From Pseudomonadota bacterium (GTDB lineage Bacteria > Pseudomonadota > Gammaproteobacteria > Burkholderiales > Burkholderiaceae_E): a stretch of 62,755 nucleotides of DNA. Of the stretch, positions 17,842 to 26,854 are shown in pieces. Numbering within the stretch: the stretch's first letter is position 1; every line of letters starts with the position of its first letter. The notes under the pieces are model-generated. The model saw nothing but the letters and a program-made list of their open reading frames with translations. It did no database searches and had not been told where the DNA came from. Position numbers and translations under genes: made by a program. The stretch lies in contig CAUJHG010000069.1 in assembly GCA_963204785.1 (NCBI GenBank), positions 1 to 62,755 on the forward strand, given 5' to 3'.

Positions 17842-18504
17842 ATGATCACCCTCTACCACTGCACCAGCGCCCGCTCCTTCCGCCCCCTGTGGACGATCGA
17901 GGAGATGGGCCTGCCCTGCGAGCTGAAGATGCTGCCCTTTCCGCCGCGCGCGCTGGCGAAGGACTACCTGGGAATCAACCCGCTGGGCACCATCCCGTTC
18001 ATGATCGACGGCGACACCCGGATGAGCGAGTCCGCAGCGATCTGCCAGTACCTGGCCGAGCGTCACGGTCCGAGCCCGCTCGCGGTGACGAAGGAGGAGG
18101 CGGACTTCGGCGCCTACCTGAACTTCCTGCACTTCGGCGAGGCGACGCTGACCGTGCCGCAGACGATCGTGCTGCGCTACACGCACCTGGAGCCGCCGGA
18201 GCGCCGCCTGCCTCAGGCGGTCGACGACTACCGGATCGTCTTCCACGGCCGGCTGAAGAAGCTCGAGCCGCTGCTCGAGCGCCAGGAATTCCTGTGCGCA
18301 GGGCGCTTCACGGTGGCCGACGTATCGGTCGGCTATGCGCTGCTGCTGGCCGAGCGCCTGCGGCTCGACGACGGCTTCACGCCTGCGGTGCGCGCCTACT
18401 GGGAACGGCTGCGGGGCCGCGAGGGGTTCCGGCGCGCGATGCAGCGCCAGGAGCGCGCCGCCGCCGAGCAGGGGGTGACGCCGACGCCGCATCGGCGCGA
18501 CTGA
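17842..18504 (+). CDS. Glutathione S-transferase family protein
   Basis: This is a 220-residue GST. The N-terminal thioredoxin-like domain (about 1-80) opens ITLYHCTSARSFRPLWTIEE, has the cis-Pro in GTIPFMID and then the glutathione-contacting SESAAICQYLAER. The all-helical C-terminal domain contains FTVADVSVGYALLLAERL, the N-capping-box region typical of GSTs. An Asp/Ser-rich N-terminus suggests a Ser or Cys catalytic class rather than Tyr. It is probably involved in conjugation or isomerisation of an electrophile. It lies between the deacetylase and the SDR gene, 139 and 133 bases away, on the same strand. Confidence 0.88.
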   Translation: MITLYHCTSARSFRPLWTIEEMGLPCELKMLPFPPRALAKDYLGINPLGTIPFMIDGDTRMSESAAICQYLAERHGPSPLAVTKEEADFGAYLNFLHFGEATLTVPQTIVLRYTHLEPPERRLPQAVDDYRIVFHGRLKKLEPLLERQEFLCAGRFTVADVSVGYALLLAERLRLDDGFTPAVRAYWERLRGREGFRRAMQRQERAAAEQGVTPTPHRRD

Positions 18505-18637
18505 AGCAGGCCCGGTGCTGCCTTGCCGAACGGGGAGCTGCCCTTTCGCTTGCGGACCGGGACAGCGCCGATCGGCGCTGGCAGCCGGGAGACGACGGAC
18601 AAACCGATAACCGATTGACAAGGAAAAGGGGACACGC

Positions 18638-19423
18638 ATGCTCATCGACATCGACTTCAGCGGCCGCCACGTGATGGTCTTCGGCGGCACCACCGGGATC
18701 AACCTCGGGATCGCCGACTGCTTCGCGCAGCGGCGCGGCCGCGTCACCGTGGTCAGCCGCAAGCAGGAGAACGTGGACGCTGCGGTCGCGCAACTGCAGC
18801 GACACGGCGGCGAAGTGCTCGGCGTGGTGGCCGACGTGCGCGACCCGCAGGCCACGAAGGCGGCGGTCGACGCCTCGGTGGCCCGGTTCGGGCCGATCGA
18901 CGTCCTGATCTCGGGCGCGGCGGGCAATTTCCTGGCCGAAGCGAAGGACCTGTCGCCCAACGGCTTCGGGGTGGTCGTCGACATCGACCTGAAGGGCACT
19001 TTCCACGTGATGCACAGCGCCTACCCGCACCTGAGCCGGCCCGGCGCCTCGGTGATCAACATCACCGCGCCGCAGGGCCAGCGGCCGATGCCGCGCCAGG
19101 TGCACGCCTGCGCGGCCAAGGCGGGGATCGACCAGGTCACGCGCGTGCTCGCGCAGGAGTGGGGCCCGGAGGGCATCCGGGTCAATGCGATCTCGCCCGG
19201 GCCGATCGGTGACACCGAAGGGGTGCGGCGGCTGGTCGCCAGCAACCCGCAGGCGAAGGAGCGCGCGCAGGCGCGCATCCCGCTGCGCCGCTTCGGCGAA
19301 CTCGACGACATCGGCAACCTGGCGATGTTCCTGTCCTCGCCCTTCGCCGGCTACCTGAGCGGGGCGATCGTTCCCTGCGACGGCGGCGGCAGCGTCGAGG
19401 CGGATCGCCACCGGCCCGAATAG
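18638..19423 (+). CDS. SDR oxidoreductase, 2,4-dienoyl-CoA reductase-like
   Basis: This is a 261-residue Rossmann-fold oxidoreductase. The dinucleotide motif is GGTTGINLGIA (about 16-26) and an Asp for adenine contact is in VVADVRD. The usual YxxxK active site is altered: Lys 161 lies in CAAKAGIDQVTRVLAQEW but the position four residues before it is Ala. That pattern, with the PGPI(G)DTEG loop, is typical of DECR-type 2,4-dienoyl-CoA reductases, which use another Tyr and lack the canonical one. The role would be reduction of dienoyl-CoA intermediates with NADPH during breakdown of unsaturated acyl chains. AAGGAAAAGGGG upstream serves as ribosome-binding site. Confidence 0.82.
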   Translation: MLIDIDFSGRHVMVFGGTTGINLGIADCFAQRRGRVTVVSRKQENVDAAVAQLQRHGGEVLGVVADVRDPQATKAAVDASVARFGPIDVLISGAAGNFLAEAKDLSPNGFGVVVDIDLKGTFHVMHSAYPHLSRPGASVINITAPQGQRPMPRQVHACAAKAGIDQVTRVLAQEWGPEGIRVNAISPGPIGDTEGVRRLVASNPQAKERAQARIPLRRFGELDDIGNLAMFLSSPFAGYLSGAIVPCDGGGSVEADRHRPE

Positions 19424-19446
19424 GAAAAGCCGGAACCGGCAGGGCG

Positions 19447-19464
19447 GCGCCGGGTCGCCGGCGC
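19447..19464. terminator. Hairpin between convergent genes
   Basis: A 7-bp stem (GCGCCGG / CCGGCGC) with loop GTCG lies between the SDR stop at 19423 and the convergent metallo-hydrolase stop at 19467. A smaller GCCGG-AA-CCGGC hairpin precedes it. Neither has a T-tract. Confidence 0.4.
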
Positions 19465-19466
19465 GC

Positions 19467-20567
19467 TCAGGCCGGCGTGTCCTGTTCCTGCGCCTGGGCC
19501 ACCGCTCCGGGCACGCCCTGGTACCAGCGGATGCCCTTGTCGTCCAGCCACTCCCGGACCTCGCCGCGCTGCACCAGGTAGTTCAGGTGGGCGAGGCTCT
19601 CGCCGGTGGCCAGGCCCAGCAGGTGGCGGTCGTCGATCGGCCGGGCAAACAGCGCGCCGAACACGTCGATCACGCGCCTGGGTTCGCGCAGCGTGCGCTG
19701 CAGGCGGGCGAGCGAGGTCTCGTGCCCGCGCACCAGATGGGCCAGCCGTGCGTGCATCCCGTGGAAGGGCTCGTTGTGGGCCGGCAGCACCAGCACGTCG
19801 TCGGGGACGGTGCGCGCAATCCGTTCCAGCGATGTCAGCCAGCCGTGCAGCGGGTTCGCGTCCGGCTCGGTGGGGAAGACCGACACGTTCGACGAGATCT
19901 TCGGCAGCACCTGGTCGCCGGAGATCAGCAGCTTCAGTTCCGGACACCAGAAGCAGGCGTGCTCGGGCGAGTGCCCGGTGCCCACCACCACCTGCCAGTC
20001 GTGATCCCCGATGCGGATGCGCTCGCCGTCACGGATGCGGCGGTAGCTCTCCGGGAGTGCGTAGGTGGTCTTGCCGAAGTTGCCGAAGCGCGCCCGGTAG
20101 TGCTCGATGGCGTCTTCGTCCCAGCCGGCCTCCTGGTAGAAGCGGATCCCGTCCGGGGGCGCTTCGCGGCCGGTGTCGCCGACCAGCACCCGGCAGTTCA
20201 GGTACTCGAGCCGGGTCATCCAGAGCCGCACGTCGAAACGCCGGGTGAGCCAGCCGGACATGCCGACGTGATCCGGATGCATGTGCGTGACGAAGACGCG
20301 GGTGACGCCGTCGGCCAGCGCGCCGCCCGGGGCGACCAGGCTGCGCCAGGCCTCGGAGGTCTGCTCGGAGCGCACCCCGGTGTCGAAGACCGCCCAGCCC
20401 TTGCCGTCGCGCACCGCCCAGACGTTGATGTGGGTCAGCGAGAAGGGCAGCGGCATGCGCAGCCAGAGCACGCCGGGGGCGATCTCGCGGGCCTCGCCGG
20501 GCGCTGGCGGTTCGCCGCACGGATATTGCAGCACCGGCTTGCCCGGGCGGGATTCCTTGTCGTTCAT
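19467..20567 (-). CDS. MBL-fold metallo-hydrolase
   Basis: This is a 366-residue metallo-beta-lactamase-fold protein. The metal-binding signature THMHPDH is at about 94-100, a second His is in GTGHSPEHACFW (about 183-195), the bridging Asp in ISGDQVLP (about 205) and the late His in LPAHNEPFHG (about 262). The C-terminal third (about 270-366) is helical with a winged-helix-like look (LNYLVQRGEVREWL), as in glyoxalase-like or lactamase_B_2 proteins annotated as metallo-hydrolases. No signal peptide is present. The substrate is unknown; thioester or lactone hydrolysis is plausible beside acyl-CoA genes, as an inference only. Confidence 0.85.
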   Translation of the reverse strand: MNDKESRPGKPVLQYPCGEPPAPGEAREIAPGVLWLRMPLPFSLTHINVWAVRDGKGWAVFDTGVRSEQTSEAWRSLVAPGGALADGVTRVFVTHMHPDHVGMSGWLTRRFDVRLWMTRLEYLNCRVLVGDTGREAPPDGIRFYQEAGWDEDAIEHYRARFGNFGKTTYALPESYRRIRDGERIRIGDHDWQVVVGTGHSPEHACFWCPELKLLISGDQVLPKISSNVSVFPTEPDANPLHGWLTSLERIARTVPDDVLVLPAHNEPFHGMHARLAHLVRGHETSLARLQRTLREPRRVIDVFGALFARPIDDRHLLGLATGESLAHLNYLVQRGEVREWLDDKGIRWYQGVPGAVAQAQEQDTPA

Positions 20568-20718
20568 CGTGTCCTCGGGGGTGTTCGCTTCGCCCGCGGA
20601 CGCGGCCCGATATCCTCCGGGCGCATCCGCTCGTCCGCGCGTCTGCGTTGTTCCTTGTCTGCGTATTTGAACAGAGAGCGGCGCGTCCCGCAGCCCGCAG
20701 ATGGCGCCGGCCCGAGAC

Positions 20719-21663
20719 TCAGGGCCAGCCGGCCAGCAGTGCGCGCAGCGCGGCGACGAAGGCCAGCGGCTGGTCGATCATCACGTGGTGGTCGGCATCC
20801 GGGATCTCCACCAGCGGCGAGCCGGCCGGCACGAGGCTTGCCATGTAGTCGCGGATCGCCGGTGTCAGCAGGCTGGAGCGTTCGCCCCAGACCAGCGCGA
20901 CCGGACACTTCGCGCCGGCCAGGTCCGCCGAGGGGTTGCCCATCCGGTAGTCGCGCCAGAGATGCGGATCGAAGCACCAGGCCCAGTGCTCCTCGCGCTC
21001 CGGCGTGGCCGCGTGCTGCCTGAGCGAGTGGCGCGCGATGTGATCGGCGATGTAGAGGTGCTCGCAGGGCTGCACCGGCATGAAGCGGAAGCGCATCAGC
21101 GCTTCCTCGAGGCTCGCGTAGGTGCGCGGCGCCCTGGGCTCGGCGCGCTGGCGCGCGGCGTCGCGGGGCTTGCGCTGTTCCGGCGTACGCAGCGGTGAGT
21201 CGAGCACCACTGCGGCGCGCAGTCGCTCGCCGGCGCGCGCGGCGCAGGCCATCGTCGGGAAGCCGCCGAACGAGTGCCCGAGGAAGACCGGCGGCACCGG
21301 GGCGTCGAACAGGCCTTCGGCCTGTGCCACTGCGAAGGCCTCCTGGACGTACAGGTCGAGCGAGTAGGAGCTGCGCCAGTCGGAGCCGCCCATTCCGGAC
21401 CACGAGAAGGCCGTGACCCGGTGGGTGCTGGCGAGGAAGGGCGCGATGTAGCTCCACCAGCGCGCGTGCGCGCCGTTGCCGTGCATCAGCAGCAGGCCAG
21501 GCCGGCCGCGCTCGCCCCAGGCGAGGGTCTCGACGCGGGCGCCGGCCACTTCGTGCATGCGGGTTTCGTGGGGAACGCCGAGGGCTTCGGCGAACCACCT
21601 CGGCGCGGGCGGCGCCACGCCGTTCAGGCCGGCCAGCAGGCCGCCTCCGTGGGTCTGGCTCAT
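20719..21663 (-). CDS. Alpha/beta hydrolase
   Basis: This is a 314-residue alpha/beta-hydrolase-fold enzyme. The oxyanion motif is LLMHGNGAHARWW (about 58-70), the nucleophile elbow FLGHSFGGFP (Ser about 131), an acid is likely in LVWGERSSLLTP, and the catalytic His is in PDADHHVMIDQP (about 290). The ATG at 21663 (MSQTHGGG) is chosen; the frame remains open upstream with Arg/Pro-rich, non-protein sequence. It probably hydrolyses an ester or similar bond. The gene is divergent from alanine dehydrogenase with 161 bases between starts. Confidence 0.87.
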   Translation of the reverse strand: MSQTHGGGLLAGLNGVAPPAPRWFAEALGVPHETRMHEVAGARVETLAWGERGRPGLLLMHGNGAHARWWSYIAPFLASTHRVTAFSWSGMGGSDWRSSYSLDLYVQEAFAVAQAEGLFDAPVPPVFLGHSFGGFPTMACAARAGERLRAAVVLDSPLRTPEQRKPRDAARQRAEPRAPRTYASLEEALMRFRFMPVQPCEHLYIADHIARHSLRQHAATPEREEHWAWCFDPHLWRDYRMGNPSADLAGAKCPVALVWGERSSLLTPAIRDYMASLVPAGSPLVEIPDADHHVMIDQPLAFVAALRALLAGWP

Positions 21664-21824
21664 GGGATGGTGCAGGCGACAGCGGATGCCGCCGAGGTCG
21701 GTCAGGGCGCCGATCTTACGACGGGTCGCGCAAGCCCGGCAGGAGCCGCGTGTCGGTTCCCGCCAAGCGCCCTGCAGGCCTCTGGGATTAGACTTCCGGC
21801 CATTCGAAGCGAAGGGAGTGGTCG

Positions 21825-22955
21825 ATGCTGATCGGAGTGCCGAGGGAAACGAAGGTCCACGAATACCGGGTGGGGATGACCCCCACCTCGGTGCGCGAAG
21901 CGGTCGCGCACGGTCACGCGGTGCTGGTCGAGAGCAACGCGGGGCGGGGAATCGGCGCCTCCGACGACGATTACCAGCGCGCCGGCGCCCAGGTGGTCGA
22001 CAGCGCCGAGGAGGTCTTCGCACGGGCCGAGATGCTCGTGAAGGTCAAGGAGCCGCAGCCTGCCGAGCGCGCGATGCTGCGCGAGGGGCAGGTGCTCTTC
22101 ACTTACCTGCACCTGGCGCCGGACCCGGAGCAGTGCAGCGACCTGCTGGCCAGCGGCGCGGTGTGCATCGCCTACGAGACCGTCACCCAGCCGGGTGGCG
22201 GCCTGCCGCTGCTGGCGCCGATGTCCGAGGTCGCGGGGCGGATGTCGGTGCACGTCGGCGCCACCTGCCTGGAGCGCGAGCGTGGCGGGATGGGCATCCT
22301 GCTGGGCGGCGTCCCCGGGGTGGCGCCGGCACGCGTGGCGATCTTCGGCGCGGGCAGTGTCGGCACCCATGCGGCGCAGATGGCGGTGGGCGCCGGCGCG
22401 CAGGTGGTCGTCCTCGACAGTTCGCTCGAGGCGCTGCGCCGCATCGATGCGCGCTTCGGCGGCCGGATGGTCACCCGGCACGCGAGCCGCGACGCGATCG
22501 AACGCGAGGCGATGGCTGCCGATCTGCTGATCGGCGCGGTGCTGGTGCCGGGCGGCGCTGCGCCCAGGCTGATCACCCGCGAACTGCTGGCCCGGATGAA
22601 GCCCGGCTCGGTGATCGTCGACGTCGCGATCGACCAGGGGGGCTTCTGCGAGACCTCGCGGCCGACCACGCACGCCCAGCCAACCTACGTGGAGCAGGGC
22701 GTGGTCCACTACTGCGTATCGAACATGCCGGGCGGGGTTCCGCGCACCTCGGCCTTCGCGCTGAACAACGCGACGCTGCCTTTCGTGCTCGCGCTGGCCG
22801 ACAAGGGCTGGCGCAAGGCGCTGCACGAGGACCCGCACCTGCGCGCAGGGCTCAACGTGGCTGCCGGTCAGGTCACCAACGCGGCGGTGGCGCAGGCGCT
22901 CGACCTGCCGTTCGTCGACCCTCTGACGCTGCTGCAGGGCGCGGGGGCCTCATGA
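21825..22955 (+). CDS. ald: Alanine dehydrogenase
   Basis: This is a 376-residue NAD-dependent enzyme interconverting L-alanine and pyruvate plus ammonium. The start is typical ([20 protein letters not shown]). Family residues appear in [12 protein letters not shown] (catalytic-type Lys about 75) and FTYLHLAPD (His about 96). The Rossmann motif is [14 protein letters not shown] (about 173-186), and a later [12 protein letters not shown] loop is specific to Ald. GAAGGGAG lies nine bases upstream of the ATG. The stop overlaps the start of the following PLP lyase gene by ATGA, so the two are translationally coupled. Confidence 0.93.
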   Translation: MLIGVPRETKVHEYRVGMTPTSVREAVAHGHAVLVESNAGRGIGASDDDYQRAGAQVVDSAEEVFARAEMLVKVKEPQPAERAMLREGQVLFTYLHLAPDPEQCSDLLASGAVCIAYETVTQPGGGLPLLAPMSEVAGRMSVHVGATCLERERGGMGILLGGVPGVAPARVAIFGAGSVGTHAAQMAVGAGAQVVVLDSSLEALRRIDARFGGRMVTRHASRDAIEREAMAADLLIGAVLVPGGAAPRLITRELLARMKPGSVIVDVAIDQGGFCETSRPTTHAQPTYVEQGVVHYCVSNMPGGVPRTSAFALNNATLPFVLALADKGWRKALHEDPHLRAGLNVAAGQVTNAAVAQALDLPFVDPLTLLQGAGAS

Positions 22956-24226
22956 GCACGGTCGACGGCAGCGGCGCCGGCGCAGCGGGCGATGCCAGGC
23001 GCGCCGAGGCGCCCGGCGGGCGCTCGATCGCTTCGCTGGTCACGGAGGTGGCGCGTCGCTTCGACGCGCGGATCGCAACGGCGAACCTGCCCGTCTACCG
23101 CGCGTCGACGGTGCTCTTCGATTCGCTCGCGCAGGCCGATGCGACGGGCCGCGCCACCATGGCGGGCGTGCGCCACGCCAGCACCTACGGCACTGCCGGA
23201 ACGCCGACCACCCATGCGCTGATGGACGCGCTCGCCGAGGTCGAGGGACGCGGCCACGCCTGCCGCGCCGCGCTGATGCCTTCGGGGCTGTCGGCGATCG
23301 CGACCGCGCTGCTGGCCTTCGCGAAGACGGGCGATCACGTGCTGATGCCCGACTCGGTCTACGGGCCGGCGCGACAGTTCGCCCAGGGGATGCTCGCCGG
23401 ACTCGGCGTGCACACGACCTTCTACGATCCGCGCATCGGCGCGGGGATCGAGGCGCTGATGCGCCCGCAGACCCGGGTCGTCTACCTGGAGAGTCCGGGC
23501 AGCTACACCTTCGAGGTGCAGGACGTGCCGGCGATCTGCGCGGTCGCGCGCCGGCACGGCGCGATCAGCATGATCGACAACGCCTGGGCCTCGCCGGTGT
23601 TCGCCCGCCCCTTCGACTGGGGAGTGGATCTCTCCATCCTGCCGCTGACCAAGTACTGGAGCGGCCATGCCGATACGCTGATGGGCGCGGTGGTGGCGCG
23701 CGAGGCGCTGTGGCCGACGCTGTGGAACGCGGTGCGGCAGACGGGGCTGTGCGTCGGCGGGGACGACGCCTTCATGATCCTGCGCGGGCTGCGCACCGTC
23801 GAGGTGCGGATGCGCCGGCACGAGGCCTCGGGGCTGAAGGTGGCGCGCTGGCTCGAGGCGCGCCCGGAGGTGGCGCGCGTGCTGCATCCCGCGCTCCCCG
23901 GGCACCCGGACCACGCGCTGTGGAAACGGGACTTCGACGGCGCCTGCGGACTGTTCTCGTTCGAGCTGCGGCGCGAGGCGCTCCCGGCCGGCGAAGACGG
24001 TCCGGAGCGCGGGCTGGCGGCGCTGTGCGAAGGCCGGCGCTTCTTCAGGATCGGCTATTCGTGGGGCGGCTTCGAGAGCCTGATCGTCCCCGCTCGCATC
24101 GGCAGCCTGCGCACCGCGACTCCCTGGAGTGGCGGGCCGCTGGTTCGGGTGCACATCGGACTGGAGGATCCGGCCGAGCTGATCGCGGATCTCGACGCGG
24201 GGCTGGGCGCGATGCGCACGGCCTGA
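22952..24226 (+). CDS. metC: Cystathionine beta-lyase-like PLP enzyme
   Basis: This is a 424-residue Cys/Met-metabolism PLP enzyme of fold type I. The PLP lysine is in LPLTKYWSGHADTLMGAVV (Lys about 234), the cofactor Asp in MIDNAWASPVFARP (about 209), and the opening VTEVARRFDARIATANLPVY is typical of the family. The C-terminal SWGGFESLIVP and VRVHIGLEDPAELIADL are MetC-like. It would cleave cystathionine to homocysteine, pyruvate and ammonia, or act as a cysteine/methionine lyase. The start overlaps the ald stop. The coupling with ald suggests a role in pyruvate/ammonia or alanine balance rather than only methionine synthesis; this is inference. Confidence 0.88.
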   Translation: MSTVDGSGAGAAGDARRAEAPGGRSIASLVTEVARRFDARIATANLPVYRASTVLFDSLAQADATGRATMAGVRHASTYGTAGTPTTHALMDALAEVEGRGHACRAALMPSGLSAIATALLAFAKTGDHVLMPDSVYGPARQFAQGMLAGLGVHTTFYDPRIGAGIEALMRPQTRVVYLESPGSYTFEVQDVPAICAVARRHGAISMIDNAWASPVFARPFDWGVDLSILPLTKYWSGHADTLMGAVVAREALWPTLWNAVRQTGLCVGGDDAFMILRGLRTVEVRMRRHEASGLKVARWLEARPEVARVLHPALPGHPDHALWKRDFDGACGLFSFELRREALPAGEDGPERGLAALCEGRRFFRIGYSWGGFESLIVPARIGSLRTATPWSGGPLVRVHIGLEDPAELIADLDAGLGAMRTA

Positions 24227-24258
24227 GCGCCGGCCCGCAATCGCGAAGCGAGCGCTCA
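24224..24258. terminator. Symmetric inverted repeat spanning two convergent stop codons
   Basis: TGAGCGC at 24224-24230 (including the metC stop) is the exact inverse of GCGCTCA at 24252-24258 (including the stop of the potassium channel gene). The 21-nt loop contains another TCGCGA palindrome. Possible terminator for both genes; there is no T-tract. Confidence 0.25.
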
Positions 24259-26115
24259 CTTGCGCTCGAAAAGCCGCCAGACGAGGCTGTCGGACGAAGA
24301 CTTGCCGGTGCGCAGATAGCCCAGCACCTTGCCGTTGGCCAGCCCGAGCTCGAGGTGCCGGCGCGCCTCGCTGCGCCCTGCGAACAGGATGCGATCGCCC
24401 TCGGCCAGCGCGAAGTCGCTGTTGGGCAGCGTGGTCTGGCGCCCTGCGCGCAGCACCATCAGCGCGCGCAGGGCCAGCCGCTGGTCGCGGTCGCGCGGAT
24501 CGCGCAGCAGCTCGCCCAGCAGCAGCGGGCGCGCATCGGCGCGCAGGCTTGCGAGCACGGCGGGCGCCTGCTGTGCGTCCAGCGTGATCGTCCAGGTCCT
24601 GGGCGCCCTGGTGCCGATCAGCTTGCGCAGCTGGAAGATCGCCTCGTCGGCCCAGGCGTCGGTCTGTCCGCGCACCTCGTCCAGGAAGCGGTCGAGCAGC
24701 GGCGTGGTCAGGCGCGCGAGTGCCTCCTCGGCGATGATCTCGCTCGGGCGCATCACCAGGTCGGCGCGGATCCGCTCGAACAGGGCCTGGTTCACCGCTT
24801 CGTTCTGGCGGGCGACGACGAACAGCTTCGGGTTCAGGCTGCGCGCCATCGCGATGATCGCCAGGTTGGCGATGTCGTCGTCGGTGCCTGCCACCAGCCC
24901 TTCGGCGCTGCACACGCCGGCGCGTTCGAGCACCTCGCGCTCGGTGCCCACGCCGCTGACCACGACCGGCGCGTCGGCCGGGATCTCGCCCAGGGCCTGG
25001 CCTGCGGCGTCGAGGATCGCTGGGCCGCCCGGCTGGGACTGCGGCGCCATGCCGCAGGCCTCGGCGCCTGCGCCCTGCCGCGGCAGGGCGTCGAAGACTG
25101 CAGGGTCGACGATGCGCACCGCAGTGCCCTGCGCGGCAAGCGCGTCGCGCACCGCGCGTCCGAAGCGCCCGTAGCCGCAGATCACCCAGTCGCCGCGCGG
25201 CGGCTCGTGCTCGCGGCCGAGCTGCACGTCGGGCGCGGCGGTCAGCCAGACGAGCAGCCGGTAGGCGCCTGGTGCGCGCATTGCGAGCACCAGGTGCCCC
25301 GCGAAGGTCTCGAAGGGGTCGATCACGTGCTGCGTGCCGAAGGAGCGCAGGTTCTCGACCGCCTTCGGCGTGTGCGCGCGGGCCAGCACCTGCAGCCGCG
25401 GATTCAGCAGGCGCGCCGAGGCCGCCACTGCCAGGTTGGCGTGGTCGTCGTTGGTGAGCGCGAGCACCGCGGCGCACATCGGGTGCGTGATCCCTGCGTG
25501 GGTCAGCACCTCGGGCGAGCGCGCGTCTGCGGCGATCGCTGGCGCGTCGGTGCGGAAGTCGTCGAGCTCGAGCTCGGCGATGCGCTCGGGGCGGCGTTCG
25601 ACCACCACGAAGCGCAGATCCCGTCGATCGAGGTTGCGGATCAGTCGCTGGCCGGTGTCGCCGCAGCCCAGGATCAGGAAGAAGGGCTCGGAGACGCGCC
25701 GCACCCGTCGGCCGAAGCGGATCGCGCCGACCGCGCGCTGGAAGGCCGCGTCGTTGAACAGCGCGATCAGCGTGAGCACTGCCCAGGTCCAGCCGATCAC
25801 GGTCATGTGGATCACGCCGATCGTCCACATCCGCTGCGCATTCGAGAAGGCGTCGGGAACCTCGCCGAAGCCGATTGTGGTCGCCGTGTAGCTGACGAAG
25901 TAGAGCGCGTGGAAGATGCTCATCGGCGCGGCAGGGCGGCCGTCGGCGTCCACGCCCGGGATCATGGCCAGTCCCAGCACCGAGACTGCGTACACCAGGA
26001 TGATCGTCACCAGCGGCGCGCGCATGCGCCGCACCACCAGCAGCAGCACGCTGGCGCTCGCCGGGCCGGGGGCGAGCTCGTCGCGAAGCGCGTCGTCGGA
26101 GTCCAGGTCGGCCAT
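24256..26115 (-). CDS. Potassium channel protein with two RCK/TrkA domains
   Basis: This is a 619-residue membrane protein. Near the N-terminus are a transmembrane helix (about 33-53), a pore segment with selectivity filter TATTIGFGE (about 77-85) and a second helix (about 98-120), the layout of 2-TM ion channels. Two cytoplasmic NAD-binding RCK domains follow, starting LILGCGDTGQRLIRNL (about 148) and WVICGYGRFGRAV (about 310), the second ending in a TrkA-C-like GDRILFAGR tail. It would gate K+ flux in response to nucleotides or ions. The start is the ATG at 26115 (MADLDSDD). The small DUF6394 membrane protein gene lies 44 bases upstream in the same direction, suggesting an operon. Confidence 0.9.
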   Translation of the reverse strand: MADLDSDDALRDELAPGPASASVLLLVVRRMRAPLVTIILVYAVSVLGLAMIPGVDADGRPAAPMSIFHALYFVSYTATTIGFGEVPDAFSNAQRMWTIGVIHMTVIGWTWAVLTLIALFNDAAFQRAVGAIRFGRRVRRVSEPFFLILGCGDTGQRLIRNLDRRDLRFVVVERRPERIAELELDDFRTDAPAIAADARSPEVLTHAGITHPMCAAVLALTNDDHANLAVAASARLLNPRLQVLARAHTPKAVENLRSFGTQHVIDPFETFAGHLVLAMRAPGAYRLLVWLTAAPDVQLGREHEPPRGDWVICGYGRFGRAVRDALAAQGTAVRIVDPAVFDALPRQGAGAEACGMAPQSQPGGPAILDAAGQALGEIPADAPVVVSGVGTEREVLERAGVCSAEGLVAGTDDDIANLAIIAMARSLNPKLFVVARQNEAVNQALFERIRADLVMRPSEIIAEEALARLTTPLLDRFLDEVRGQTDAWADEAIFQLRKLIGTRAPRTWTITLDAQQAPAVLASLRADARPLLLGELLRDPRDRDQRLALRALMVLRAGRQTTLPNSDFALAEGDRILFAGRSEARRHLELGLANGKVLGYLRTGKSSSDSLVWRLFERK

Positions 26116-26159
26116 CGTCGGGAACCGGTGCTCGGGGGCGGGCCGCGGGCCTGCGCGCC

Positions 26160-26543
26160 TCAGCGCCGCAGCATCAGCGTCTCGCCGATCAGGATCAGCA
26201 CCGAGACCACGTTGGCGAACAGCGCGCCGGCGGCGAGCGAGACCACGCTCGCGGTGACTGCCGGCGTCATGCCGATCTGCGCGACGTGCTCGGCCCAGGC
26301 CCAGAAGCCGGCGGCGATCAGCAGCTGCACATCGGCCACCAGGCTGGTCGACAGGTGGATCGCTCCGACCTGGGTGCGGTCGCCCAGCTTCAGCACGGTG
26401 GCGACCAGGTTCACCACCACCGCGAGGAAGAGTTCGAACACGTGGTGGTGGGCGGGGGCGTCGATGTCGCCGAGCACGAAGCCGAAGTTCAGCGTTGCGG
26501 CCAGGACGATGACGAAGCCGAAGATGACCTTTTCGAGGTTCAT
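26160..26543 (-). CDS. DUF6394 small membrane protein
   Basis: This 127-residue protein of unknown function has about four hydrophobic segments (about 5-22, 38-54, 72-90 and 98-123). The recognisable pattern is MNLEKVIFGF...HHHVFELF...KLGDRTQVGAIHLSTSLVADVQL, which I associate with the DUF6394 family; the motif KLGDRTQ and the short HHH loop are its landmarks. It starts at the ATG at 26543 and ends in LMLRR. The potassium channel gene follows immediately, and I recall these families co-occurring, so it may be an accessory subunit of the channel. No experimental function is known to me. Confidence 0.75.
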   Translation of the reverse strand: MNLEKVIFGFVIVLAATLNFGFVLGDIDAPAHHHVFELFLAVVVNLVATVLKLGDRTQVGAIHLSTSLVADVQLLIAAGFWAWAEHVAQIGMTPAVTASVVSLAAGALFANVVSVLILIGETLMLRR

Positions 26544-26854
26544 GGGCTCGCAGGTGGATGTCCGGTTGGGGGTCGATCGGACTGCGTCGCTCCAGGCCAG
26601 CGCAGGCTCTGGCCGTGCAGGCCCGTCGACGCTGCATTCTCTCGCAGCCGCCCTGCGCGCGCAGCACCGTCGTCGGCCGTCGCGCGCCAGCCACGGACTG
26701 CGCATGCTGCACGGCCGCACCGCCGCTGCGGGCACGGGCCGCGCGCCGCGATGGCGCCCCGCGCCCGCTCGCGCGATCATGTGCGCCTTGTCGCGAGCCG
26801 GCAGCCCTGGGCCAGGGCGCAGGCCGGCCCGCCCGAACGCCGAGGAGCCGAACC
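26544..26854. other. Divergent intergenic region, no gene recognised
   Basis: This 311-base gap separates the leftward DUF6394/channel unit from the rightward acyl-CoA ligase. It must carry both promoters, but it is GC-rich and shows no clear -35/-10 pair, operator palindrome or RNA motif. Open frames crossing it look like Arg/Pro-rich noise. GAGGAG lies 8-13 bases before the ligase ATG. Confidence 0.5.
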
